Position numbers and translations under genes: made by a program
Assembly: GCA_964433755.1 (NCBI GenBank)
Contig: CAYSSR010000002.1
Coordinates: forward strand, 186,001 to 250,000
DNA from: JAUVXJ01 sp964433755
GTDB lineage: Bacteria > Chloroflexota > Anaerolineae > UBA7937 > B3-Chlor
DNA length: 64,000 bases
Direction of reading: 5' to 3'
The notes under the pieces: model-generated
Told to the model about the DNA's origin: nothing
What the model saw: the letters and a program-made list of their open reading frames with translations, nothing else
Database searches by the model: none
In this document: positions 26,128-34,239 of the stretch, piece after piece
How positions within the stretch are numbered: position 1 is the stretch's first letter
How the letters are laid out: every line of letters starts with the position of its first letter

Positions 26128-26147
26128 CACTGAACGACGGTTCAGTG
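26128..26147. repeat. Hairpin CACTGAAC-GACG-GTTCAGTG
   Basis: Eight-base perfect stem, four-base loop, after the MBL gene. It is related to 12562-12583 with a compensating stem change (G-C pairs swapped). Confidence 0.55.
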
Positions 26148-26211
26148 ACATCAGCCCTTCAGTGGCGCGCGAGTACATCGCCTCGATACCGATGTGCGAA
26201 AGGGAGCAAAG

Positions 26212-26715
26212 ATGAACCATAGGTCAGAACTCATCGCCGCACTCAGAGAAGACTTCCATCGTTGGGAAGGGCTGCTGGGTGGCCTCAACGAAGAGCAAGT
26301 TACGACCCCGCTCCCCTCTTCTCACTGGTCCACCAAGGACGTAGTCGCCCATCTGTGGGCCTGGCAGCAGGTCTCCATCGCCCGGCTGGAGGCAGCTCTG
26401 TCGAACGAAGAGCCCAAGCTTCCAGAATGGCTTGCTGGACGAGACCCAGAAGCGGAAGACAGTCTGGAGGAATACAACGAGGGCATCTATCAAGCTTTTC
26501 GTGAGGATCCCTGGGCACGCGTGCACGAGGTTTGGAAACGAGGGTTCCTCAGGTTTGTGGAACTGGCCGAGTCGATCCCTGAACAAGACCTGCTCCAAGT
26601 CGGGCGATACTCGTGGCTGAAGGGCTCCCCTCTCTCGGCCATCGTGCTTGGCTCGTACGATCACCACAAGGGGCATCTCGACCCTCTACCTGCCTTGTTC
26701 CGTGAACAACAATGA
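26212..26715 (+). CDS. ClbS/DfsB family four-helix protein
   Basis: 167 residues of the DinB-like ClbS/DfsB (DUF1706) family: ELIAALREDFHRWEGLLGGLNEEQ, SHWSTKDVVAHLWAWQQVSIARLEAAL, then LGSYDHHKGHLDPL near the end. His residues at the helix ends could bind a metal. Some members (ClbS) inactivate colibactin; most have no known function. ATG 26212 follows AGGGAG. No toxin pathway is nearby. Confidence 0.82.
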   Translation: MNHRSELIAALREDFHRWEGLLGGLNEEQVTTPLPSSHWSTKDVVAHLWAWQQVSIARLEAALSNEEPKLPEWLAGRDPEAEDSLEEYNEGIYQAFREDPWARVHEVWKRGFLRFVELAESIPEQDLLQVGRYSWLKGSPLSAIVLGSYDHHKGHLDPLPALFREQQ

Positions 26716-26865
26716 GCGTGAGCCCTGGGTCCAAACGCCGTCCAGCGAGCGGCTGCGAGTCTGCATGATCCACAGACCTTTTCCAGTCTCGATAGCATGC
26801 TATCTGCTCACAACCAGGTTCCACTTGTTGCTGGGCCTGTTCCCTGGCCCGGTGCTGGCCTAGCC

Positions 26866-26956
26866 GCCAGAAAGCTCTACCGCCGCCTGATCGAGGCCAC
26901 CTGCCACGAGATCGGCGCGCGGGTGTGGGAGCCGTAGGGATTGATCGAGGAGGAGA
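26866..26956 (+). repeat. R-M 3'-tail repeat, copy 12 (decayed)
   Basis: ARKLYRRLIEATCHEIGARVWEP, TAG, GLIEEEK. The tail's GAGGAGGAG ends up 6-14 bases before the next ATG and serves as its ribosome site. Confidence 0.8.
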
Positions 26957-26963
26957 AGAGAAG

Positions 26964-27743
26964 ATGGTGACTTCGAGCAACGACACCCAAACCGACGCCA
27001 CGTTTCTCGATATGCAGGCCCACATCGGTATCACCAAACATACCGGCGGCCTCGAAGCGACAAAGGAGCTTCTCTCCCTGTGCCACGTGGAGGACGCGCG
27101 GGAAGTGCTCAACGTAGGCTGCGGCATCGGCGTGGCATCGACCTACATCGCCAGCAACTATGGATGCCGCGTGATGGGTGTGGATCTCTCGGAGAAGATG
27201 ATCGAATGGTCACGACGACGCGCCAGAGAGGAGAGGGTCGAGGACAAGGTTGAGTTCCAGACCGCCGACGTGCAGGAATTGCCCTTCGAAGCGGACCGCT
27301 TCGGCGTCGTGTTCGCTGAATCGGTGCTCGTGTTCGTGGAAGACAAGGCCCGGGCGATTGAGGAATGCGTGCGGGTGACCAGGCCAGGTGGCTACGTGGG
27401 GCTGAACGAGGCCGTGTGGACCAGGGAGCCATCCCCGGAGATGGTCGCACAGGTCAGGGCTGCCATCGGTCCTTACGTCCCGACGGCTGAGAGCTGGGAG
27501 GCTCTCTGGGAGGCCTCCGGGTTGCAGGAGCGGGTAGTGGAGATTCACCAGGTCGACCCCAGCACAGAAGTGAAGAGCCGGATCGGCTGGATAGGTTGGT
27601 CATGGCTCCTTAGGGCGTGGGGCCGTGGGCTGCGCCTCTACCTCACGAAACCTTCCATCAGGCGGTCCATGAAGGCGGTCTTCGATGTGCCGCCGGAAGT
27701 GTTTGAGTACGCGGGCTACGGGCTGTTCGTGGGCAGGAAGTAG
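26964..27743 (+). CDS. Class I SAM methyltransferase, paralogue 1
   Basis: 259 residues, cytosolic. Motif I is EVLNVGCGIGVASTYIA, the ribose-binding acidic residue is in VMGVDLSEKMIEWS, motif II is ADRFGVVFAESVLVF, and post-II is VTRPGGYVGLNEAVW. It is ubiE/small-molecule type; the substrate is unknown. The start was chosen by similarity to paralogue 2 (29.8 kb), which shares the N-terminal pattern (GITKHTGGLEATKEL) and the exact C-terminus GYGLFVGRK. Its ribosome site comes from R-M tail copy 12. Confidence 0.85.
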   Translation: MVTSSNDTQTDATFLDMQAHIGITKHTGGLEATKELLSLCHVEDAREVLNVGCGIGVASTYIASNYGCRVMGVDLSEKMIEWSRRRAREERVEDKVEFQTADVQELPFEADRFGVVFAESVLVFVEDKARAIEECVRVTRPGGYVGLNEAVWTREPSPEMVAQVRAAIGPYVPTAESWEALWEASGLQERVVEIHQVDPSTEVKSRIGWIGWSWLLRAWGRGLRLYLTKPSIRRSMKAVFDVPPEVFEYAGYGLFVGRK

Positions 27744-28379
27744 GAGCCAGGGCACGAGCGGCTTCTCAGTCACAGAGCCTGCCCGGTGCCTGGAAGAGCC
27801 GCGTCCTGAGCAGTCGCCTCACCCAACTACTCCTTCGTGAGGAGGGTCGGGATCGTTGAATGGGCCCAGGCCGGTTCCGACGGGCCCGTCTGAGACCCGC
27901 CCCTACGCACCCATGCGACCGCCCGTGGAGGTGCCGGCACGGCCGGAAGCTGGATGGCTGGCACTATCACGCTCGGGGGTGGCGGAAGAGATGCCAAGCG
28001 GGGTACGTCACCCAGCACGACAACGGCCTCAAGATCGGTTCTACCCTCTGGCCGGTTGAGATCCTGCAACGCATCGCGGCCGAGTACCTGGAGAAAGTGA
28101 AGAACCTGGATCGGAAGGCAGAGAGCTTCTCCTGCCAGTAGGGGACTGGCCGTGCCACACTGGCTGGCCTGGATGGTCGCCGCGGCCGAACACGCCCCCC
28201 GGCTGGGAAGACCTCCAGACGCCACCGGCCTGGGCAGGGTCGGATACTTCATGGTCGTTGCGGCAGACTGCGAAGTGCTGCACCAGAAGCGACAACGGCG
28301 TGGACCGATGTTCCGCGTGACCAGTAGTTGAGCAGCCGGCCATCATGCTCACCACGCCTCATGGGAGGAGAACAGGAAG
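27744..28379. other. Intergenic region with REP and a possible gene fragment
   Basis: Contains a type A palindrome at 27881-27906. A short frame ending at 28141 (LDGWHYHARGWRKRC ... ILQRIAAEYLEKV) may be a fragment of an unrecognised gene; it has no clear start. Nothing else is seen. Confidence 0.45.
27881..27906. repeat. REP-like palindrome, type A (left arm decayed)
   Basis: CGGGCCCGTCT then GAGACCCGCCCCTAC; the right arm is intact and the left shortened. Confidence 0.65.
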
Positions 28380-29399
28380 ATGACAGAAAAGGAGCGACCC
28401 GCCTGGGTGAACCCACGCCTCGTGCGACCATACGGCTGGTCACCCAAACTCCACGTCGACCTGGCAAAGATGCCAGACGAGCAGAGGCGGAGGCACGTGC
28501 TCGCTCGCCTCTCTCGTTTCACGGGTTTAGGTAACTTCGCAGAACAATGCTACCATTTCTACACAAACAAGCAGCCTGAGCCCTGGTTGATGCCCACGTA
28601 CAAATGGACACCATGGACCGCTGAAGGAATCGCGTTCGAAGAGACCACGGTTGAATCATTGGACGAATTGGCCCCCTACGTCAAAGACGAGGAGATCGTC
28701 GAAGTCTGTCAGGCTCTGATCAAACAGAGGCAGCTTGTGGACGACATCAACGACCAACTGGGGCGAGCACTCACCGACTTCCTTGGTTTCTCTCCCCCCA
28801 GAACAGTGGAGGATTTCCGCGCACTGGGACAAGAAGTGGACGACCACCGACTGAAGCACGGCCCGGTTTGGGTACGTCAAGCAGAGATTCGGCCGTTGAT
28901 CATCAAACTCAAGGACGTCTTCGTGGAGATCAGATCGCTGGCGTTTGAACTCACAGGCAGGCTCCAACAGTACTACGAGCCCACAGCGCCGAGTCGCGAG
29001 GAGATCGGCGATCAACGAGCACACGACCTGGTAGACCAGGCCATCGGGGAGCCGGACGTCGATCACGCCATACGCCTGTTGAAGAGGGCGCTACGATACG
29101 GCAAGATCGGTATCGCGGCCAGCAACGCCTATATGGAGCTTGCCGGACGCTACTCAGACTTGGGCGATACGAAAAGGGCCATCGAGCATTACACCAAGTC
29201 GCTGAAAGCCTCCACAATCCGCAACGCTATGACGCTCTACTGGCGGGGAGAACTGTACTATCAACGAGAGGAGTGGGACAAGGCGCGCAGCGATTTCGAA
29301 GAGGCCGTGGCGATAGGACTCTACTCTCCTGAGTATGAGCAGGCGCAAGAATGCCTGGCCGAACTTCGCGCTCGCAAATCCGGTGAAGGGGCGGGATGA
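28380..29399 (+). CDS. TPR protein with unknown N-terminal domain
   Basis: 339 residues, soluble. The N-terminal ~200 residues are helical and unrecognised (VNPRLVRPYGWSPKLHVDL, FLGFSPPRTVEDFRALGQEVDDH). The C-terminal third carries two or three TPR units (IGIAASNAYMELAGRYSDLG; AIEHYTKSLKAS; AMTLYWRGELYYQREEWDKA). GGAGGAGAAC precedes the ATG. The partner is unknown. It is followed by a decayed regulator fragment. Confidence 0.7.
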   Translation: MTEKERPAWVNPRLVRPYGWSPKLHVDLAKMPDEQRRRHVLARLSRFTGLGNFAEQCYHFYTNKQPEPWLMPTYKWTPWTAEGIAFEETTVESLDELAPYVKDEEIVEVCQALIKQRQLVDDINDQLGRALTDFLGFSPPRTVEDFRALGQEVDDHRLKHGPVWVRQAEIRPLIIKLKDVFVEIRSLAFELTGRLQQYYEPTAPSREEIGDQRAHDLVDQAIGEPDVDHAIRLLKRALRYGKIGIAASNAYMELAGRYSDLGDTKRAIEHYTKSLKASTIRNAMTLYWRGELYYQREEWDKARSDFEEAVAIGLYSPEYEQAQECLAELRARKSGEGAG

Positions 29400-29403
29400 C
29401 TGA

Positions 29404-29607
29404 AACACTGAGGGAAGCTTCCTAGGGGCGGCCTGCACGTGCGACGAGATCGCCGAGCAGATCTGGGGCATCGGTGAAGGGGCCAGCCCGGACGCCATCT
29501 ATGGGTTGGTGAAGCGAGTCCGCCAGAACGTAGAGCCTGATTGGTGGGAGCCTAGTTACGTGGCTACAGTTCCCGGGGAGGGATGCCGGCTGCAAACCCC
29601 ATGGTAG
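29404..29607 (+). pseudogene. Winged-helix (OmpR-type) DNA-binding domain remnant
   Basis: An open frame encodes SFLGAACTCDEIAEQIWG, SPDAIYGLVKRVRQNVEP, YVATVPGEGCRLQTPW and a stop, following the response-regulator C-terminal pattern (DELxxxVWG ... LRxKLEPD ... TVRGxGYRL). No start codon or receiver domain precedes it, so it is a 3' remnant. Confidence 0.7.
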
Positions 29608-29826
29608 AGCCAGTTCTTTCTGATCGGAACCGAGAGCGAGCTCTGTCTCTCCAATCTCTGTATCTGCGCCCAACGGCAGACGTTGGTTGGTTGTTGGAGG
29701 CTGCTGAGGAAACGATTGAGACAGGCGGCCAAGAAACGCATAGGATGAAAGAAGGCAGGCCGGCCACGGCCGGGCGGGTAGGCTGTCGACAGAGGACCGA
29801 GGAGTATCAAAGGAGCGAGTGAACGA
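29608..29826. other. Spacer, nothing recognised
   Basis: No gene or repeat is seen between the regulator remnant and the next methyltransferase apart from that gene's upstream AAAGGAG. Confidence 0.5.
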
Positions 29827-30603
29827 ATGGACAACGAACCTACCTTCTTCGACTTCGCGGCTGAGGTGGGTCTGACCAAACACATCGGAGGAGTCGAGGC
29901 CACAGAGGCGCTCGTCGAGCTGTGTCACATCGACCAAGACAAATACGTCCTGGACGTGGGCTGCGGCGTGGGGGTCACGCCCTGCTTCATCGCCAGGAGG
30001 TATGGCTGTCGAGTCGTTGGCGTGGACCTCTCCCAGAGGATGGTCGAGAGGTCCAGGGAACGGGCAGCGAGGGAGAACGTGGCCGGCAAAGTCGAATTCA
30101 GGGTTGCCGACGCCCAAGACCTGCCTTTCGAGAATGACCTCTTCGATGCTGTGATCACCGAGTCCGTGACCTCCTTCCCGGAGGACAAGCAGAAGGCGGT
30201 CAACGAGTATGCGCGGGTCACGAAGCCGGGAGGGTACGTCGGACTCAACGAGTCAGCCTGGCTCAAGGTACCGCCACCGCCGGAGGTGGTCGCCTGGGTA
30301 TCGCAGGACCTGGGCACCACCGCGGAGCCACAGACTCCTGATGCCTGGGTGGGGTTGCTGAAGACCGCCGGGCTGAGAGAGATAGTGGTCAAGACCTACG
30401 ACATCGACACCCAGGACGAGGCCAAAGGGATCGTGCGACGGTACGGCCTGGGAGCATGGCTGCGCATCATGGCGAGAATGATGCTACTCTACGCCAGAAG
30501 CCCGGCCTACAGAAGATTCGTGAAGGGGGTACGAGAGACTGGCGTCGTGCCGGACAACCTTCAAGAGTACTTCGGGTACGGGCTGTTCGTGGGGCGGAAA
30601 TAG
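29827..30603 (+). CDS. Class I SAM methyltransferase, paralogue 2
   Basis: 258 residues. Motif I is YVLDVGCGVGVTPCFIA, followed by VVGVDLSQRMVERS, LFDAVITESVTSF and VTKPGGYVGLNESAW; the C-terminus EYFGYGLFVGRK is shared with the paralogue at 27.0 kb. AAAGGAG lies before the ATG. The pair flanks the TPR gene and the regulator remnant, pointing to an old local duplication. The acceptor is unknown. Confidence 0.85.
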   Translation: MDNEPTFFDFAAEVGLTKHIGGVEATEALVELCHIDQDKYVLDVGCGVGVTPCFIARRYGCRVVGVDLSQRMVERSRERAARENVAGKVEFRVADAQDLPFENDLFDAVITESVTSFPEDKQKAVNEYARVTKPGGYVGLNESAWLKVPPPPEVVAWVSQDLGTTAEPQTPDAWVGLLKTAGLREIVVKTYDIDTQDEAKGIVRRYGLGAWLRIMARMMLLYARSPAYRRFVKGVRETGVVPDNLQEYFGYGLFVGRK

Positions 30604-30927
30604 CAGATGGGAGGCCAGCCGCGTAGTCACCTGGCGAAACGGCATCGCCGAGGAGGCCCACGAGTGCAACGATCGCCGACCCCTCTGTAGCCGCACGGCA
30701 TGCCGTGCGGCTAAGGCTGCGCCGCTGAAGCGTCATGTTGCCAGGCACCCGGCGTCTTCGTCCAGGTGGGACCAAGCCCCATCCCGATGTTCCCGAACGG
30801 CCGGCCCACCGCGTCGGTCGGACGTGCCTGGATTGGCGAATCGCTATCGACTGAGCCAGATCGGATCAGAACCGGCAAAGATGTCCGTGTGCTCATCAGT
30901 AGACCCACCTTTCCACATGGAGGAAGA
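30604..30927. other. Intergenic region with a type B palindrome
   Basis: Holds the REP at 30687; otherwise nothing recognised. An open frame upstream of the 30928 start crosses this region but looks non-coding. Confidence 0.55.
30687..30714. repeat. REP-like palindrome, type B
   Basis: GTAGCCGCACGGC-AT-GCCGTGCGGCTAA: perfect stem except the outermost base; flank CCCCTCT. Confidence 0.78.
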
Positions 30928-31611
30928 ATGAATCCGAGAATCATCGCGCGCTACGCCATCCGGGAATCCATGGGTGTTGTCCTCATGGGCGTGGCACTGT
31001 TCTGGTCGGCAGGGCGCATCGACTGGTGGCCGGCGTGGGCACTGATCGTCGTCATGCTGGGTTGGATCACGGCGACGGGCATCGTCATTCTGCGTTTCAA
31101 TCCCGACTTGCTGGCCGATCGTCTGGGGCCGCGCAAAGGGGGCAAACCCTGGGATCTGGCTATCATGAGTATCGTCGGCGTGACGACCCTGGTGCGATTG
31201 ATCGTGGCCGGACTCGATCAGCGCTATGGCTGGACGAGCGGTATTCCTTTGGCCGCCCAGGTCGCCGCTCTGGTCGTGTCTGTTCTGGGCTATGCCCTGG
31301 TCGTTTGGGCCACCGCCTCCAACGCCTTCTTCTCGCAGATCGTCCGTATCCAATCCGAGCGCGGCCACTCTGTGGCTACCGGCGGCCCGTACCGATACGT
31401 GCGTCATCCGGGCTACCTGGGCACGATTCTCTACGAGTTGGCCGTGCCGGTCCTGCTGGCTTCCTGGTGGGCCTTGGTCATCGGTGCATTGAACGCCATC
31501 CTGCTTCTCGTGCGCACAGCGCTTGAGGACGGCACCCTACAGGACGAGTTGACTGGCTACGACGAGTACGCACGTCAGGTACGCTATCGTCTGCTGCCAG
31601 GCATCTGGTAA
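30928..31611 (+). CDS. Isoprenylcysteine carboxyl methyltransferase-like membrane protein
   Basis: 227 residues, five to six helices. The C-terminal SAM-binding block is ATGGPYRYVRHPGYLGTILYEL ... RTALEDGTLQDELTGYDEYARQVRYRLLPGIW, with RHPxYxG and the E-D-x-x-L segment of the ICMT/PEMT family. Its longer N-terminus (two extra helices) resembles the DUF1295/ICMT-like group. GGAGGAAG precedes ATG 30928. The methyl acceptor is unknown, and no prenylation genes are nearby. Confidence 0.83.
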   Translation: MNPRIIARYAIRESMGVVLMGVALFWSAGRIDWWPAWALIVVMLGWITATGIVILRFNPDLLADRLGPRKGGKPWDLAIMSIVGVTTLVRLIVAGLDQRYGWTSGIPLAAQVAALVVSVLGYALVVWATASNAFFSQIVRIQSERGHSVATGGPYRYVRHPGYLGTILYELAVPVLLASWWALVIGALNAILLLVRTALEDGTLQDELTGYDEYARQVRYRLLPGIW

Positions 31612-31942
31612 GCAGTGGGTCACCCAAGGGTACACTGTGTCGAGGTGTACTACGGCGTGTGGCCGCTTGATGGAAGGACACCACCGGCAAGGCCGACGAG
31701 TCCAACGACCGCCGAGCCCTTTGTAGCCGGACGGCATGAAGTGCGGCTACGGCTGTTCCGCTCGTCCGCCGAAGCTGACAAACCCCGGCAGATGTAATAC
31801 AACCATTGATGGTGGACTCGCTCCTGATGCGGCTGTCATGGCGGATCTCCACCTGACGGCCACACCCCGGGACACACAACGCGAGAGCGGCGCGTTCACC
31901 GTTCGATGGTATCGATCGACTGATGTGGAGGATTGAGGTAAC
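31612..31942. other. Intergenic region with a decayed type B palindrome
   Basis: Palindrome at 31723-31750; nothing else recognised. Confidence 0.5.
31723..31750. repeat. REP-like palindrome, type B (decayed)
   Basis: GTAGCCGGACGGCAT then GAAGTGCGGCTAC; outer arms pair, centre mismatched; flank CCCTTT. Confidence 0.65.
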
Positions 31943-32419
31943 GTGATCCGGTTGGCACCGATGAGCCAGAGTGATTTCGAGGTCTATCTCGAGTCTGCGA
32001 TCGACCAGTATGCGCAGGAGCACGTCAGGGCCGGCAACTGGAGCCCCGACCAGGCTCGCAAGCTTTCCGAGGACAGCTATCACCACCTGCTGCCCGATGG
32101 GGTAGCCACCCCCGACCAATACCTCTTCACCATCGAGGATCAGGCGCTGGGAGAGAAGGTGGGCATGCTCTGGTTTGCGGTGGAGGAGCGAGTGGAAGCA
32201 CCACGTGTCTTTCTGTACGACATCCGCATCGAAGAAGCCTATCGCCGCCGGGGCCACGCCACCGAGGCGCTTCAGGCACTGGAAGCGAGAGTGCGAGGAC
32301 TAGGTGTAACGAGGAACACGCTACACGTCTTCGGTCAAAACGACGCGGCGCAGGCGATGTACGAGAAGTTGGGATATCAGGTGACAGATCTGAGAATGTC
32401 CAAGACGTTGAGTCCATAG
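31943..32419 (+). CDS. GNAT-family N-acetyltransferase
   Basis: 158 residues. VFLYDIRIEEAYRRRGHATEALQALE holds the acetyl-CoA pyrophosphate loop (R-R-x-G-H-A), and FGQNDAAQAMYEKLGYQVT is the typical last strand-helix. Cytosolic acyl transfer to an unknown amine. GTG start with a GAGG ribosome site. The family is broad, so a drug-, protein- or metabolite-acetylating role cannot be separated. Confidence 0.87.
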   Translation: MIRLAPMSQSDFEVYLESAIDQYAQEHVRAGNWSPDQARKLSEDSYHHLLPDGVATPDQYLFTIEDQALGEKVGMLWFAVEERVEAPRVFLYDIRIEEAYRRRGHATEALQALEARVRGLGVTRNTLHVFGQNDAAQAMYEKLGYQVTDLRMSKTLSP

Positions 32420-32484
32420 GATGAGCACGAGCGCCCGGACGCGGGGTCCGGCGCGAGGTTCACAGAGAAAAGGAGGGGAAGCTA

Positions 32485-33177
32485 GTGCAACAGACTGCAC
32501 GCGTGGAAACCACAGACTCTGCCTGGAGAAGCCTCTACAGAATCGCAGCGGTGGCTGTCCTGATCTCGGTCGTTCTCATCCCCCTCTCCATGGTAGCCTA
32601 TTTCCTGTGGCCGCCGTTTCCCGAAGACGTCCTGGCGGTGATCCAGGAGAATAGACTAGCCGGGCTGATGAGTCTCGACTTCATGTATCTGGCCAGCAGC
32701 CTCGTCGCCATCCCCCTCTTTCCCGCCCTCTACGCCACGCTCAGGCGAGTCAACCACGGTCTGGCGGCCCTGGCGCTGGCTATGGGACTGGTGGGGCTGG
32801 TATGCCTCGTGCCCGCGAGACCCATTCTGGAGATGTTCACGATCAGCGACCAGTACGCGGCCGCCACGACTGATGCCCAGCGCGCCATCTACCTGGCAGC
32901 CGGAGAGGCTATATCCTCCATGTTCTACGGCACGGCGTACAACGTGCACTACATCCTCGGTTCTGCTTCCATGCTCATCAGTTCGTTTCTTATGCTTCGC
33001 AGCAGCGTCTTCGGAAGAGGAACCGCCTACGTGGGCATCGCGACGAACATCGTGGTCTTCGGGCTCTACGTGCCCATCATAGGCGTATACCTCTCCCTCC
33101 TGTCTGTGTTGGGTTACTTTGTATGGTACATCCTGCTTGCCCGCAGGTTCTTCCGGCTGGGGTGGGGCGTCTCGTAG
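32485..33177 (+). CDS. DUF4386-like membrane protein, paralogue 1
   Basis: 230 residues, six predicted helices. SLYRIAAVAVLISVVLIPLSM, then ENRLAGLMSLDFMYLASSLVAIPLFPALYATLR, then ISDQYAAATTDAQRAIYLAAGEA and LMLRSSVFGRGTAYVGI match the DUF4386 pattern. Function unknown. GTG start with AGGAGGGG upstream. A paralogue lies 199 bases on, sharing SDQYAAATT and LRSSVFG. Confidence 0.78.
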   Translation: MQQTARVETTDSAWRSLYRIAAVAVLISVVLIPLSMVAYFLWPPFPEDVLAVIQENRLAGLMSLDFMYLASSLVAIPLFPALYATLRRVNHGLAALALAMGLVGLVCLVPARPILEMFTISDQYAAATTDAQRAIYLAAGEAISSMFYGTAYNVHYILGSASMLISSFLMLRSSVFGRGTAYVGIATNIVVFGLYVPIIGVYLSLLSVLGYFVWYILLARRFFRLGWGVS

Positions 33178-33375
33178 GAAACGGAAGGTGGGGACTGACT
33201 GGACTCGTGAGCAGTGCACATCCCACCGAAGAGATCGAAGAAGCTCATGTTACGCATTCGTGGGAGGTAGGCCGTGGGCACCATGATTGTCCGTGACTCG
33301 AGGTGTGGTCAGGCATGGATACCCGCTGGGGCCGACGGTGACCCCATTCCCGCATGGGCCGAGGGGAGGAGGTAG

Positions 33376-34182
33376 ATGTCCCAGGAAAATGATCGGGCCG
33401 TTCACAAGACCATCCCAGATCGCGGCTGGGGAATCCTCTATGGAATCGGCGGGGTGGCGGCTCTGGTAGCAGTGATCGTCTTCAGAAGGAACTTCGGGAC
33501 AGAGCTCGTGACCTTCAGAGGTTTCGGTATTCTCGATGTACCCGAGGTCTTTCCCAGCACCGCCCTCGGTTGGTTCACCCTGCTCCAGGAGAGCAGGCTC
33601 GTGGGGCTGGCCCTGCTCGACGTCGTCGACCTGGTCAACTATGCCCTGTTGGGTCTGATCTTCCTGGCCCTCTACGGTGCCCTCCGCCGAGCCAGCCAGA
33701 GCGCCACGGTCATCGCCGTGGTCTGTGGGTTCTTGGGGATAGCGGTCTACTTCGTCTCCAACCAGGCCTTCTCCATCCTCTCCCTCAGCGATCAGTACGC
33801 GGCTGCCACCACCGAAACCCACAGGACGGCACTGCTGGCAGCGGGAGAGGCGTTGCTGGCCGTGCACAACCCTGGCGCGATCTACCAGGGTACAGGCATC
33901 TACTTCAGTCTGCTCCTCGTGACCCTTGCCGCGCTGCTCTTCTCTCTGATCATGCTGAGGAGCAGCGTCTTCGGCAAACCCACCGCTCTCGTAGGGATCG
34001 TGGCCACCGTGTCTCAACTGGGGTACTTCGTGGCCCTGCCCTTGGCGCCCGCTATCCTTGCGCTGCCCTTCGTTGTCTCAGCCCCGTTTCGGGTAACGTG
34101 GTACGTCCTCATCGCCCTGAAGCTCTTCCGGCTGGCCGCAAGACGCAATGGGCCGTCGCCGGACGGACAGTTATGTCAATAG
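33376..34182 (+). CDS. DUF4386-like membrane protein, paralogue 2
   Basis: 268 residues, six to seven helices: WGILYGIGGVAALVAVIVF, ESRLVGLALLDVVDLVNYALLGLIFLALYGALR, LSDQYAAATTETHRTALLAAGEALLA, LIMLRSSVFGKPTALVGI. Clear paralogue of the preceding gene by tandem duplication and divergence. GGGAGGAGG precedes the ATG. Function unknown. Confidence 0.78.
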   Translation: MSQENDRAVHKTIPDRGWGILYGIGGVAALVAVIVFRRNFGTELVTFRGFGILDVPEVFPSTALGWFTLLQESRLVGLALLDVVDLVNYALLGLIFLALYGALRRASQSATVIAVVCGFLGIAVYFVSNQAFSILSLSDQYAAATTETHRTALLAAGEALLAVHNPGAIYQGTGIYFSLLLVTLAALLFSLIMLRSSVFGKPTALVGIVATVSQLGYFVALPLAPAILALPFVVSAPFRVTWYVLIALKLFRLAARRNGPSPDGQLCQ

Positions 34183-34239
34183 TAACAGGATCGATACCAG
34201 AGCAAGGGACGCATCCACTCGTTGATATGGGGGTGACAC

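Noticed and set aside
8048..26956. Calling the tail array a chromosomal integron
   Set aside because: No tyrosine integrase gene and no attC-like imperfect palindromes are seen; the repeats are coding sequence of the R-M gene.
27860..28141. 93-codon frame starting before a REP palindrome
   Set aside because: Its first third reads through the palindrome; only the last ~60 codons might be a gene fragment and they match nothing I know.
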